From contig JANAVB010016199.1 in the NCBI GenBank assembly GCA_029216955.1, positions 10,955,595-11,019,594 on the forward strand: a stretch of DNA of 64,000 bases, given 5' to 3'. Below are positions 45,457-58,577 of the stretch, piece by piece. A program made the position numbers and the translations under genes. The notes beneath the pieces were generated by a model that did not search any database, was not told the DNA's origin, and saw only the letters and a list, made by a program, of their open reading frames with translations. Position 1 is the stretch's first letter, and every line of letters starts with the position of its first letter. This stretch comes from Iris pallida. Lineage: Eukaryota > Streptophyta > Magnoliopsida > Asparagales > Iridaceae.

Positions 45457-47260
45457 CTAAAAACATGTCACTACCCGCTCCCGAATAATCGGGCATACAT
45501 CGGACACGCCCAGTCTTCGTCGATGGACACGACGAAGTAAGCTGTACAATTCTAAGGAAAACTCCAAGATACAAGATATATAAAACAACAGAGCTGCTAT
45601 ACACGTTTCCAGAACAAATCTCCACAATCTACCAAATCAATACAATATCATCCGGAGACAAATCCGATAATCAAAATAAAATTATACAATCCTGAATACT
45701 CAAATACAAAGTACATGACAAAAATCTCTAAAACAATCTAAGAGAAGATCTAACTATAACTCTAAAATTCTAAGTCTATCCTAAGGCAACTCTATCCTGG
45801 CTTCGGGCTCTGGCCCATGAAGGAGATACAACATCATTAAGTAAACCTGCAACGTATCCTGTCAGGAAAAGAGCAAAGTACAACCCCGAGAAGAAGCACT
45901 AAACAGAGTAAAACTGAAATGCATGAAAAAGGATCTACAATATAAACTATGGTACAAGAACCGGAACATGGAAATGTAGTACATGAATAACGATAAAACT
46001 ATAGTACCAGATCCAGAACAATGAACTAGACTATCAATGTAACATGCATTTGAAATAACTATCAGAGTATGTGACCGGCTGGGGTAGTACAGGATACAAG
46101 AGCACATGAATAATGGTACGGCTTAGAGTCCCACGTGCACGATGTGAGACCTAAGCTATTAGTCAATGCCTAGCTAAAATAGGATTGGTCACATATCTGT
46201 AGTATTTTCCCACCCCAATGTACATGTAAAGGACACTGAACAATGAATGATGAACAATGAGCAAAGAACAATGAAAAATCATACGTACAATATGTCAATA
46301 TGAGAACATAAAGCAAGACAGAAATACAGAGTAAAGGGTTCGAGTCGATGTACTTGCCTTGGTATTGTTGTAGAAGTCAAGTCCAAAAGTCCAGAGAAAT
46401 CTGTGTCAAGAAGACACAATAATTCTTTAGAAGAAAATTCTAAATCCACTATCTATTTTCTAGGCTTATCCTATAAGAATTTAAAACTTAAACTTAAGGA
46501 GCTACCAAGCTAACACTTCCACCTCAAAACTATTACCCAATCTTAAATATGGCCCAGGTTCAGCCATAACTTCTTGGCCTAGAAATCAGGCCTAACTTCA
46601 CAAAGCCTGCTACTAGTAGGCCCTCGAACGGTTAAGTAGACATGCTTAAAATTATGTATTGGTCCCAATTATCAACTGGATCCAACAACCATTGTAGTAT
46701 CCCTCAAAGCTTAGTTTACAAACCTGTATATGAACCAAGTCCAATTCATGTGCTCATTCCTCCAAAAATAGAACTCAAAAATATATGGCCAAGCCCACTT
46801 AGGCAAGGAACAATAACAATATCCTATACTACCAGTTAGAAACTTGGCCTATCTTGTGGACTTGGTCTGTTAGACATCAATAATTAGGATACTAAGTTAC
46901 TGGTCTGAACGCTAACCTACTGACAACCTAATATAGTCTTAGCTCTAAGGCCTTAGTCCCATCAATTACTAAATCCCAATTGATCTTGATTTGTAGGACT
47001 GAGCCTACTAACTTAGCTAACATACTGATGGTTTTAAACTAAACTTCTTTTGGCTTAAAACCAGCAGTCTGGTTCCCCATGAAACCACACTCTAGGAATC
47101 TAACCTTCTCAATGAAATCCCTATTGAATTAATCAGTTAGGCTCTGCCAGCAATTCTCCCATTCAATTGACTAACCAACCTACGGTCAAGAACCGAACCT
47201 GACTATGCCCAACGGCTAGAAATCAAGACTCAACTAAATGCTAAGTTTAAACGTAACAGT

Positions 47261-48342
47261 TGTAGGAACGAAATCGTAAAGCAGAATACTCTAGAGGGGG
47301 AGGGGTGAATAGAGTAGGCAGCGGAATATTGCTAATTAAAACTTGTTAGCAATTAGATCACAATAATAATAATAATCACAAAGTAAATAAATGTAATAAA
47401 AAGAGTGATCAGTAGGAAAATGCAAACACGAAGATTTATACTGGTTTTTCTCTTGTGAGGACTTGTCCAGTCGGAAGAACTCTAACTTCCAGTTGAATCC
47501 ACTATTGGAAAATTCTGCAAGTTTTCATACGAAATCCTTGCAACTTCTACAGACGCGAGCTTTGATACGAAGAACTCGACCAACTTCAGTTTTGAAGAGT
47601 CTTTCTTCAATCAAGCCTCTGATTACAATTTCTCTAAAATCTTCTAGACCGCACCGTACCGACAAATTGACTAGAGAATTGTAACTGGCTTGGGATTTGA
47701 AAATGGAAGCTTTTTAGAACTCTTTGGAAGAAACGTAAGCTTTAAAAGAGAGGAGATGAAAGTGAATGAGTGTGGTGAAATGATCAGAATTCCTCTCTAT
47801 TTATAGTTTTTCCAAAGACAGAACTCTGACAGAATTCGGGCAGAATTCGGACAGAACTCTTTGTAACAAACCGCAACTGAAGGGAGACCAAGTTCAAAAT
47901 CCAACGTTCACATAACGTTCACCTTGGCCGAACTTTGGCCGAACTCTAGCCGAGTTCTGTCAGGGTTTGGTCAGGTTTATTTTGTGAAAATTGTTTTTGT
48001 CTTTTTGAAAATCCTTCAGAAGCTTTTTGTAAAAGTAGATGTTTTTCAAAAAACATAGGTCATTTTAAAAAGATAGGTCAGTTTTGAAAAACGATTTCGG
48101 ATAGCTATTTGCCAGTACGACTTGGTGTATAATGTATTCCTAGACTCAATAAAAATAAAAATTACATTACGTAAGAAAATACAATCTTGAGTGGCAAATA
48201 GAGCTTCGATCTTGAACTGAGTAGATATCCAATCTTGATCAGTGTCCAAAACATCTTTAGTAACTATCTGTATTGAGTCGTATATCGAGACAAAGTTTGA
48301 TCAATTATTAAAATTAGGTTTGACCATGACCAATGGGCCAAA
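47261..48342 (-). repeat. 3' LTR of Sirevirus 2
   Basis: About 1082 bp. Its inner end reads GGGCCAAAATCTCCC where GGGCCAACA is expected, so two terminal bases are lost. TATA box (minus) at about 47797-47806. Confidence 0.88.
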
Positions 48343-48356
48343 ATCTCCCCCATTTT
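48343..48356 (-). other. Polypurine tract of Sirevirus 2
   Basis: Minus strand AAAATGGGGGAGAT next to the 3' LTR. Additional purine runs (minus TGGGGGAGAAATA near 48472-48484, GCGGGGGAGC near 48509-48523) repeat the multi-tract arrangement of copy 1. Confidence 0.75.
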
Positions 48357-48843
48357 GATAATTGACAAACGTTGACCGATATAACATCTTTGGTCTTGAT
48401 CAATTCAAAAGTGTACTGAATATATAATAAAAAATTGTTCATAACCTGTATTCATGAAGATGTTAGATATTATTTCTCCCCCATTGTCACTTAGCAAAAT
48501 AATTACAAAGGGAAAGCTCCCCCGCAATCAATGCATAAGTAACAATCTGTGAAGAAACACAAAAAATAGGAATAAATTCATTCAACACAGGCATGGTATA
48601 AACATCACAAACGAAAATAAGATACACAATTAATATTTGTCACAGGCAGTTTATATGGAAGCATAAATAAAGATAATGCTAAAAAAAACTGAATAATGAG
48701 CTAAACTGAATAATAAAAACATGTCCATCAAATAGTCACAAATCATATCCAAAAACTAATAAGAGTACTGATACTATCTTAGAATGTCGGAGCATTTCCA
48801 AGTAAACATAAGACAAAGTCATCAGTCTCAAAAGTATAACAAC

Positions 48844-50112
48844 TCAAAAATTATCCTCATCATCATCATCTGCTGCAGTGCCTGCATGTCCAGATGGACC
48901 AGCTCCAGAAGTGCCAGCTCCAGAGGTGTATGGAGTAGCACCAGAAGTACGATACCAATCGTAAGTGTTCCCTGGCTGAAACAGAGAGTGGACCACCTTA
49001 TTATCAATGTGGTAACCAGATACAAAAGGGTCTCTAGGAAGAGAGCTAGTAGAGTGACCTATCTGTGCAAATCTGAGATCGGCAAAGGAGTTGGCAATAG
49101 CCTGGAACCGAGTCACGTCACGAAACTCATGTTCCCTGGAAGTGTCAACAAAGAATGTCTGCAGATCTGATAGGTGCTGGTGAATACCTTCAAAGGTCAT
49201 AGGGTAAGACTGAGGAGGACCAGGTACAGTAGGAGCAGGTACAGTAGGAGCAGGTGCAGGAGGTGGAGGAGCAGTGGCAATGCTACGACGAAAAAGCTTG
49301 AGGAATTTGGGCTCAGGGTCTAGAGCACAAGTGGATTAGTCAATATCAAAACGCTAAATGATGCGTGGAATAAGCATCGCATAAGAGAGGTTGCGATCTC
49401 TACCGCGATACCTATATATCATCTGAATGATAGTCTTAGGGACAGAAAAAGGAATCCCCTTAAGAATATAATATAAAGCAGAAAGTTCGAGTGCAGTGAC
49501 ATCATCTTTTGAAGTGGATTTTGGAAGTAGAGTGGAATAGATGATGCGATATTCATAGTTAAACAAGTTCAAGTTATTGGTCTTAAACTTTTCAGGACGA
49601 GCACGTACGGGCGCATAAAGCTCATTCTTGAAACTAACAAGAGTCGTACCCTCGAGAAAATCGAAGTCAGTGATGTCATCGAACGGGGCACCTTCGTTTG
49701 GAAGACCAAGGATTTTTGCTAGCAATTCATCATTGAACTCGGTATCTATCCCGCCAATACGAGTTCTCATGTTAAAAGTGTCTAACACGAAGTTACAATA
49801 GAAAAATCTAATGGCATTAGTAGCTATAGGGAATTGTAAAGTATCAAAATGGTGTAACCCTAATGCCTCAAAGTAGGGACGGTGGTCAGGAAATACAGTC
49901 CACTTAATCGAAGATCCGGTATATATAGTACGCATAATAAAATCGGCATACCTAAGTAATGCTTGGTCGGGAGTTTTGAAATAAAACTCATCCGATGCAC
50001 CGTCATCCGATTGGACCAGGGAAAAAAGGGAATCCGTGTTCGGGTCAGAAGACGATGCCTCTTCACTGGCATGGGTCTTCTTCCTCTTGAGAGGATTGAA
50101 TCCCTTAGGCAT
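48844..50112 (-). pseudogene. Sirevirus 2 ORF3
   Basis: ATG at 50112 (MPKGFNPLKRKK). Colinear with ORF3 of copy 1 over its body. The frame is closed by a TAG at 49354-49356 and another stop about 20 bp on, then open again to 48844. The tail is Thr/Ser/Gly-rich and ends DDDDEDNF; this probably shows the original C-terminus that copy 1 lost by frameshift. No membrane segment. The strong conservation between two diverged copies suggests ORF3 was under selection while the family was active. Confidence 0.68.
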
Positions 50113-50361
50113 TCTATCCCAAAAACTAGAAATCCTAAAAATTTGAAAGTGGACGAGAGAAGGAATTATACCTTACGAGAATCAAGTATGCTGTAGAGGA
50201 CGCAATTCTCCACACGAATCCAAATTTTGGATGGAAATCTCCACGTAGATTGGAAGAAAGGTGGTGGAGAAAAACTAGGGTTTGGGGCCTTCGGGCGACT
50301 GCTGCTGCTGTTTGATGTGGTTTGGAAGATATGAAGAAGATGGGGGCCTCGGGTTCTGACT

Positions 50362-50422
50362 GAAATATATACAGCACCAACAGAACTCTGGCCGAATTCG
50401 GACCGAACTCGGGCCGAATTCA
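50362..50422 (-). promoter_or_regulatory. Promoter-like module upstream of Sirevirus ORF3 (copy 2)
   Basis: Minus strand: GAATTCGGCCCGAGTTCGG and related words (50381-50422) precede TGTATATATTTC (about 50362-50373). AAACCCTAG (about 50275) and the ORF3 ATG at 50112 follow. Same layout as in copy 1. Confidence 0.55.
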
Positions 50423-50735
50423 CCTAGGGTTCTCCTGGTATTTTTTTAAAAAATTTTATGGGCCACATCTTTTTCATCAACTTATTTCAAATATTTAATT
50501 CAAAGTTTAGTAATTTTAAATAATATAATTAATATTTATTTTATAAATTAATATTTTTTACTCAATATCTGTTTCAGATTAGCTGTAGGAGTACTGTCCC
50601 AGCTAACGGAGGTTCACCGGAGAACTCTTAAATACCGCTTCGCTTCGACCGTAGTCGTGGTGACAGACAGACTCTTTTTAGGCTTGTCTTGAAAACATTT
50701 ATTGAGTATTGAATAAATTAGTAAATAAAATAAAA

Positions 50736-53700
50736 TTAATTAATATTATTGATATCTAAAATTCCTAATTCTCTACTTAAATAATTGAAACGATCTTCCG
50801 CTAGAGGTTTTGTGAGTATGTCAGCCAATTGATTCTGTGTGTCTATGTATACAATATCTATATCTCCATTTTGTTGATGATCTCTAAGAAAGTGATGTCG
50901 AATCTTGATATGCTTAGTATGAGAGTGACATACTGGATTCTTAGTCAAATTAATAGAACTAGTGTTATCACAGAAAATAGGTATGTGTGAAATGCAATCT
51001 ATAGTCTTCTAAAGTTTGCTTTATCCAAAAAATTTGTGCACAACAACGTCCTACGGTGATATATTCAGCCTCGGTTGTTGATAACGCGACAAAATTTTGC
51101 TTTTTGCTAAATCAAGAGACTAGAGCTTTCCTAGGAAATGACATGTGCCGTTGGTACTTTTTATATCTACTTTGCATCCGACAAAATCAGCATCAGAATA
51201 ACCGATTAGGTCAAATGACGTAGTTTTGGGATACCATAAGACGACAGAAGCGGTGCCTTTAAGGTATCGGAAGATACGCTTAACTCCGCACATATGTGAT
51301 TCCTTAGGATTGGCTTGAAAACGTGCACACAACCAAACGCTAAACATAATGTCTGGTCGACTAGCAATTAAGTACAGTAAGCTACCGATCACACCTCGAT
51401 ACTTACGTATGTCGACGGGTTTGCCTTATTCATCAATATCAAGCTTGGTTGAAGTTGCCATTGGAGTGCTAAGAGGTTTGACTGCTTCTAGGTCGAACTT
51501 CTTTAATAGATTCTTTTTGTACTTTGCTTGATTTATGAATGTCCCATTGTTGGTTTGTTTGATTTGCAGTCCGAGAAAGAATTTTAGCTCTCCCATCATG
51601 CTCATCTCAAACTCATTCTGCATACACTTTGAAAATTCTTGACAAAGAGATTCATCAGTAGATCCAAAAATAATATCATCTACATAGACTTAAATCAAAA
51701 GAATGTTGTTATTCAAAGACTTTATAAATAATGTAGTGTCAATCTTTTCCTTTGAAAAATCATTATCAAGTAGAAAAGAGCTTAAACGATCGTACCAAGC
51801 ATGAGGGGCTTGTTTTAAACCGTATAAGGCTTTTTTCAACTTGAAAACATAATCAGGATTTTTGAAATCAGTAAAACCTGGAGGTTGAGCTACATAAACT
51901 TCTTCTTTTATAAAACCATTCAAAAATGCGCTTTTGACATCCATTTGAAATAATTTGAAATTATGAAAATATGCAAATGCACATAACATGCGAATGGATT
52001 CTAATCTCACAACTGGGGCATAAGTTTCATCGTAATCGATACCTTCTTCCTGATTATATCCTTGAGCTACGAGTCGAGCCTTATTACGAGTCACTAAACC
52101 ATTCTCGTTCAGTTTGTTTCGGAATACCCAATGGGTGCCAATGACCGGATGATTAATGGGCTTGGGAACAAGTTCCCAAACTTGATTTCGTTCGAATTGG
52201 TTTAATTTCTCTTGCTTAGGATCTAACCAAAAATTATTACTACATGCTTTTTCAATGTTTTTGGGTTCAAGTTGTGAGATAAAAGCAACACAAGAAGCTA
52301 TATCTTTATTAGAGGAACGAGTACTTACACCCTTGGTAATCTCACAAATTACCAAGTTCTTTGGATGATCTGCCAAGAATCTCATCTCTTTTGGCGTATC
52401 CTCAGGATTGTTGGTTCCGGCTTCTTTGCTTGAAAGTTATGCATCTTTGTGTGAAGGTTTTGCAGTAGCTGTACTTAGTGTAATCACATCTTCATTGTCG
52501 TCATCGTCTAAGTGTTGATTTAGTTCATCAAACTTGACATTAATTGATTCTTCGATGATCATGGTTCTCTTGTTGAAGACTCTGTACCTTTTGCTCTTTG
52601 CTGCATAACCTAAAAATATACCTTCATCGACCTTTTTATTAAATTTACTCAGATTGTCTTTAGTATTAAGAATAAAGCATTTACAACCAACAATCTTGAA
52701 ATAAGAAACAGTGGGTGTTCTATCAAACCATAGTTCATAGGGAGTCTTCTTCGATATAGGTCGAATTAGAACCCTATTGAGAATATAGCACGCTGTATTG
52801 ACAGCTTCAGCCCAAAAGTATCTAGGTAGACTAAACTGGTTAAACATTACTCTAGCCATTTTAGATAGAGTCATGTTCTTACATTCCACAACTCCATTTT
52901 GTTGTGGAGTTCTAGGACAAGAAAATTTATGCAAATAACCGTGTGTATCATAAAATTGCTTGAACTCTGCATTCTCAAATTCACCGCCATGATCACTACG
53001 AATGCGAGTAATCATGAAACCTTTTTTATTCTGTACTTTCTTGCAAAAGGTGACAAATTCTGATAATGCATCGTTCTTGCGTGCAAGAAAATATACCCAT
53101 GTATATCTAGAGAAATCATCTACAATGACAAATGCATATAGCTTACCACCTAGACTAGAAATTCTACTTGGTCCAAATAAGTCCATATGTAACAATTGTA
53201 GAGGTCTAGTGGTACTTACAGCGTTCTTGGATTTAAAGGCGGATCGGATTGTTTTGTTCTTTTCACATTCGCTACATACCGTATCCTTCTTGAAAGATAT
53301 GTACGGTAAGCCGCGTACTAACTTCTTTGTAGATAGTTTTGAAATTGTATCCATGTTTGTATGACTGAGTCTCATATGCCATAGTTGACTCTCAATGCTC
53401 TTGGCCATCAAACATCTACCTGCTTTGTTAGCATCTTCTAACAGATAGAAAACATATATGTTGTCTTCCCTGATACCTTCAAAGATAGTACTACCAGTTG
53501 AACTATCAACTATAGTACATTTGTCATTGACGAAGTTAATGCCATAACCGTGATCAGCTAAATGGTTTATGCTGAGCAGATTATGTTTTAACTCGGTAAC
53601 TAGACATACATCTTTAATCACAGGATATCAGCCTTACCAATGTCACCGATACCGATTATGTACCCTTTTAAATTATTATCGAAGGAGACGTATCCTTCTT

Positions 53701-53806
53701 TATTCTTCTTCGACAGTGTTGCGAATAATGAAGCATCATCGGTCATGTGCTGTGAGCAACCGTTGTCGAGGTTCCATTTGCTTCTAGCATGTGAAGGGCA
53801 TTCCAC
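50736..53806 (-). pseudogene. pol: Sirevirus 2 pol
   Basis: Integrase, RT and RNase H are recognisable and colinear with copy 1, but heavily damaged. The protease motif is WNLDNGCSQHMT, so the catalytic D-S-G is D-N-G. A frame break lies near 53620. Integrase motifs LLHMDLFGP, RSDHGGEF and GVVECKN remain. A stop follows near 52437, and a TAA (51690-51692) sits two codons before YVDD. Further breaks lie near 51420, 51120 and 50950. RNase H is left as YSDADFVGC, with LADILTKPL at the end. The frame start relative to gag is the same +1 overlap as in copy 1. Confidence 0.9.
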
Positions 53807-55641
53807 CTATAAAATAATTTACAGATAAAACTCTTGGTACCCATTTCTTGTAGGGTCCTGACAGATTAGTTTTTGGTATCCATGCATAAACATTTAAATC
53901 TACTAACTTTCTAATTCTACATGCAGAGGATATAAGACCAATGAGGCCACAATAATGACATTTTGCATGTTGAGTGTTGAAAGTAGTGTGAGGTGCATGA
54001 TTGGTAGGTTTTGGTTTTCTAGTATAGAAGAATGCATGCCTATTAGTCTTCTTGGGCATAGGTTTGGTATGGTTTGGTCTGACAGTGTTTGGTTTGGGTG
54101 TGTTCCGATGATTCGGTAATTGACACGTGTTAGAATAGGAAGCAGCAACTTCAGGCCGTTTTCCTAAACTAATTTTCAACTTTTTGGAGGTGTCATATAA
54201 TCTAGTGTAGTCAGATGTAAGTGTTTCTATTCTGACTTGTGCACACTGGAGACTCTTTTTCTCCTTAGATAGGTCTTCCTTTAGCTGGATGATAGTTTGG
54301 TCTTTTTCTTCGGATAACTTAATAGTCTCGTGTAACAACAGCTTAATAGATGAAAGCTCACCAGACTCAATAGAAGAGTCATTATTTCTAACATCAGCTA
54401 ATTGGTCGATAAGTCTTCCTATCTCACCTTTGTACTCTTTGAGTACCTTCTTAGAGGTTTCATATTTTCTATGCAGTTTCCTGTAATCATTTAACAGGTC
54501 ACTGAAAGTCTCTCATAGTTGCTCAAAGGTGAAATCATCATAAGGATCAAACAGAGGATTAGTTATTACCTGATCGCAAGCCATCAAGCATACATTTGCA
54601 GCATCATCTGATTGTTCGTCTTCTGAATCGTTGGCTTCGCTTTCATGCCATATGCTTGTATTGGCGTACTTTCTTGATGTAGACCTCTTCATACAGCCTT
54701 TGTCATATTTGCTGCTTTTTTTGTTGACGATGATGCTGTTGGACAATCTTTCTTCATATGTCCTTTCTTCTTACATCCGTAACAAATAGGATCTTCCTCA
54801 TTGTTGTTGCTGTTGCTATCTTTGGTTCTCCTGTTGAATCTCATGAACTTCTTGAATTTTCTTACCAGAAGAGCTTGATCTTCAGAGTCAGAGTCGCTGT
54901 CATCAGAATCATCTTCGACAGTTCTTCTATGTTGAGCCTTGAGATCGATCGACTTTAATGACTTCTCCTTTGGTGTAGCATCTTCAAAGTTTTGAAGTTC
55001 TAACTCGTGAGTGAGTAGCTTACCCATGAGTGTTTTCAGAGACATTATTGAGAGGTCGTTTCCTTCAATGATTGCTGTAGCCTTTGGAATCCAGTTCTTT
55101 GTGAGAGCTCGTAGAAGTTTGCAAATATTTTCATGGTTACTGTATTCCTTGCCAAATGAAGACAAAGGATTTACAATATCCAAGAATCTCGTAAACACCT
55201 GAGTGACTGATTCACTTAGCTTCATTTTGAACGCCTCGTACTCTTGAGTAAGTCTGCTGATCTTTGACTCCTTGACTTGTGTTGTTCCTTCGTGGGTTAC
55301 TTCAAGAAGTTTTTACACTTCATTTGATGTTGTGCAAGTCGACACCTTGTTGAATTCAGTTCTGTCTAAAGCATAAAATAAAGCGTTAATAGCACGTGCG
55401 TCAAGGCTGGCCTTTTTTTTTTCATCCTCCGTATATTTATTATGGTTTTTTCAACAAAAACTCCAACAACATTAATACGAGGAGGCTTTTTGTAGCCATC
55501 GATAACTATAGACCATAAGTCAAAATCAAGAGATTTTAAGAAGAAACTCATCCATGTTTTCCAATAAGTGTAGTTTGTGCCGTCAAACAGTGGAGGTCTG
55601 TTTGTGGCTTGGCCTTCACTTGTGAATTTCACTGTTGTCAT
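53784..55641 (-). pseudogene. gag: Sirevirus 2 gag
   Basis: ATG at 55641 (MTTVKFTSEGQ). Compared with copy 1 there is a 1-bp loss near 55445, a stop near 55315, a frame break near 54720 just after the first zinc knuckle (CYGCKKKGHMKKDC), and a stop near 54515. The second half contains the altered second knuckle CHYCGLIGLISSAC, where the His is Leu. It ends GGMPFTC-stop at 53784, overlapping the protease frame as in copy 1. There is no insertion at the position where copy 1 carries LTR G, so copy 2 shows the ancestral gag. Confidence 0.88.
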
Positions 55642-55721
55642 GTGTAATACTGTGATCTATATAACAATTGAAAAATAACTGAATATAGCTACAGTTTTAC
55701 CTTACTTTACCTGTATAACCC

Positions 55722-55733
55722 GCTCTGATACCA
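55722..55733 (-). other. tRNA-iMet primer site of Sirevirus 2
   Basis: Minus strand TGGTATCAGAGC, two bases after the 5' LTR. Confidence 0.93.
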
Positions 55734-55735
55734 AT

Positions 55736-56799
55736 TGTAGGAACGAAATCGTAAAGCAGAATACTCTAGAGGGGGGTGAATAGAGTAGGCAGCGGAATAT
55801 TGCTAATTAAAACTTGTTAGCAGTTAGATCACAAAAATAATAATAATCACAAAGTAAATAAATATAATAAAAAAAGTGATCAGAAGGCAAACGCAAACAC
55901 AGAGATTTATACTGGTTTCCCTCTTGTGAGGACTAGTCCAGTCGGAAAAACTCTAGCTTCCAGTTGAATCCACTATTGGAAAATTCTGCAAGTTTTCATA
56001 CGAAGTCCTTGCAACTTCTACAGAGCGAGCTTTGATACGAAGAACTCGACCAACTTCAGTTTTGAAGAGTCTTTCTTCAATCAAGCCTCTGATTACAATT
56101 TCTCTGAAATCTTCTAGACCGCACCGTACCGACAAATTGACTAGAGAATTGTAACTGGCTTGGGATTTGAAAATAGAAGCTTTTTAGAACTCTTTGGAAG
56201 AAACGTAAGCTTTAGAAGAGAGAAGATGAAAGTGAATGAGTGTGTTGAAATGATTAAAATTCCTCTCTATTTATAGTTTTTCCAAAGACAGAACTCTGAC
56301 AGAATTCGGGCAGAATTCGGACAGAACTCTTTGTAACAAACCGCAACTGAAGGAAGACCAAGTTCAAAATCCAACGTTCATATAACGTTCACCTTGGCCG
56401 AACTCTGGCCGAGTTCTGTCAAGGTTTGGTCAGGTTTATGTGAAAATTGCTTTTGACTTTTTAAAAATCCTTCAGAAGCTTTTTGTAAAAGTAGATATTT
56501 TTCAAAAACATAGGTCATTTTAAAAAGATAGGTCAGTTTTGAAAAACGATTTCGGATAGCCTATTTGCTAGTACGACTTGGTGTACAATGTATTCCTAGA
56601 CTCAATAAAAATGAAAATTACATTGCGTAAGAAAATACAATCTTGAGTGGCAAACAGAGCTTCGGTCTTGAACTTAGTAGATATCCAATCTTGATCAGTG
56701 TCCAAAACATCTTTAGTAACTATCTGAATTGAGTCGCATATCGAGACAGAGTTTGATCAATTATTAAAATCAGGTTTGACCATGACTAATGGGCCAACA
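55736..56799 (-). repeat. 5' LTR of Sirevirus 2
   Basis: 1064 bp; TATA box (minus) CTATAAATAG at 56257-56266, preceded by GAATTCGG/GTTCGGCC palindromic words at about 56300-56415. Confidence 0.9.
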
Positions 56800-58263
56800 A
56801 CAGTTACTGTGATTACCAAACATTGCATTCTTGCACCCTTGCAGCCAACCTATCATCCAATCATACGCCCTGAAATCCCTCCGCAATACTGTGTCAGACA
56901 CGAAATAGTAGTGTCCCTCGACACTAAGTCTGCTCCAGGCGTTCGATAGTGTACTCGCTCGACGCTTACTTGACATCATGGAAGAAAAATTCCAAACCAA
57001 AATGCTGCAATGAGCGAAGGAAATAATACATGAGCTCGAACAATGTCTGATACGGACCGGTTGAGTCCCAAAATTGGCAACGGAGCCTTTCTCGACAAAA
57101 CATCAAACACCAAATGTGCAAGAAATGAAAACAATTATATGAGTTAGATTTGAATTCGTAAAAACTCCAAAATTGGAGAAATTCATAGGAATAATCAAGA
57201 ACTCACCAAAATAACCTCCCAATCAAAATTCTAAGAAAATAAATGTCCAGGACGCTCAAACACCACTGTCACGTAAATCCAATCAAAATCACACAGAGGC
57301 GGGATAGATGAAACACGAATATCGATTCGAAATCTTACCTAACGAATATGATCGCGAACTTGTGACGAATCCTCACCGCACCTTACTGCTCCTTCCGAGC
57401 CTTCCACGAAGTCCAGTTGCCGAACTCCCAATCATTTGATGAAGATGAAGAGGAACCTAGCTGCGGTCGAGAAGATCAATCGCTCTATTGTTTGCTCAAA
57501 CTCTCGACGACAATGATCTCCACGGCAGAGGTTCAGTGAGCTCTCGAGTTGCTGCAATCCGCCATGGCCGGAACTGTAATCGAGTTAGCGTGAGGGAGAA
57601 GAGAAGGATTAGTGAAATTTCTGCAGAGCTTCGCCAAAGTAGAGGTGAGTAAAGAATGAGAGCTTATGGGGTTTATTTATAGGCGATGGAAGGAACGGGC
57701 AGGTGGTTAGGGGGTCGGCATGGGCAGGTTTAAGCGGTTGGACGGGCAGGTGGCCGGCGACGACAGCTAGAGAATTGGTTACAAGGCTGTAGAAATTGGT
57801 TAGACAGTTGAGGAGGAGAAGCTTCTGAAGTTGGCCTCCTTCTGTACGTTGCATCGTCGCCTCTGATTCGAACAAATAGGAAAAAGAAGAATGTAGGGAA
57901 GTTTGAAATTTGTAGTCGTTGGGGAAAGAATGAGAAGTGTATGGCTTTTAAACTCTAGGATTAGGAAACCGTTTAATTGGCTGTCTTTAATTGGGCTGCC
58001 ATGGCCCAATTGGCAGTTGGCTAGGATTTAAGGTGAAGAGTAAAAAAAATGATTAGAGGAATTAAATAGTTGATGAGTTTGGGCTGGTAGCCCAATAAAT
58101 TGTTGGGCTATTATAAACCAATAAATTGAGAGTTAAAAGAGTTAGTAAAATTAATAATAAATTAGAAATGTTTTAAGATAATACAAAATTAAATTAAATC
58201 TTGAACTAATCACAGAAAAAATATACCCAATTCACTATTTTAGAAAAGTGGAGTTACATATTA

Positions 58264-58577
58264 GACTTGATAACCCTACATGCTCAGTGTTGTTCTACTG
58301 CACATGTTTCACGTAGCTAGTGCATGATTTCAGTTACGTTCCAGTTTACTTGCTATTTACTTGCCCTTGCTATTTTATATACTATTGCATCATGTTGTTG
58401 AGTACTATTGAGTTACATTGTACTTTGCTTCTTTTCTGACTGGATCGTTGACATATTAGACCAGGTCATGTGAACCGTATTGGATTTGGATGACGACTCC
58501 TGGAAGATTCTAGAAGATCAGATACCAATGCTTTTTAATGTATTAGATAATTTTGATGAGACAAATGTATCAGTTGT
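58264..58577 (+). mobile_element. Third segment of solo LTR J
   Basis: Continues J between the gag-only element and LTR D. Ends in GTTGT, the target duplication of D. No gene. Confidence 0.75.

Larger units (their letters stand above)
47261..56799 (-). mobile_element. Sirevirus (Ty1-copia) copy 2
   Basis: 9539 bp, minus strand, same ends as copy 1 (TGTAGG...CCAACA on +), exact target duplication ACAGT (47256-47260, 56800-56804). LTRs 47261-48342 and 55736-56799. Primer site TGGTATCAGAGC (minus) at 55722-55733; purine tract at about 48343-48356. Coding order is as in copy 1, with gag, pol and ORF3 all degenerate. Its LTRs differ from those of copy 1 far more than within each pair, so it is a separate subfamily member, not a duplicate. 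Confidence 0.93.
28541..58258 (-). mobile_element. Gag-only chromovirus-like LTR element (TR-GAG type)
   Basis: On the minus strand. Left LTR 28541-43316 and right LTR 45466-58258, each interrupted by a Sirevirus; without those they are 3243 and 3249 bp. The internal region is only 2149 bp (43317-45465) and encodes a broken gag; no protease, RT or integrase is present. Target duplication CATTA (28536-28540) against TATTA (58259-58263), one mismatch. A polypurine tract abuts the left LTR. The end of the internal region resembles chromovirus (Tekay/Del-like) 3' ends. Gag-only elements with terminal repeats have been described in plants as non-autonomous TR-GAGs; a simple deletion derivative is the alternative. 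Confidence 0.88.
45466..58258 (-). repeat. 5' LTR of the gag-only element, split by Sirevirus 2
   Basis: LTR sequence is 45466-47260 and 56805-58258 (3249 bp). It matches the left LTR throughout with a few percent difference. Minus-strand TATA box at about 57672-57682. In minus orientation this is the transcription-starting LTR. Confidence 0.9.
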
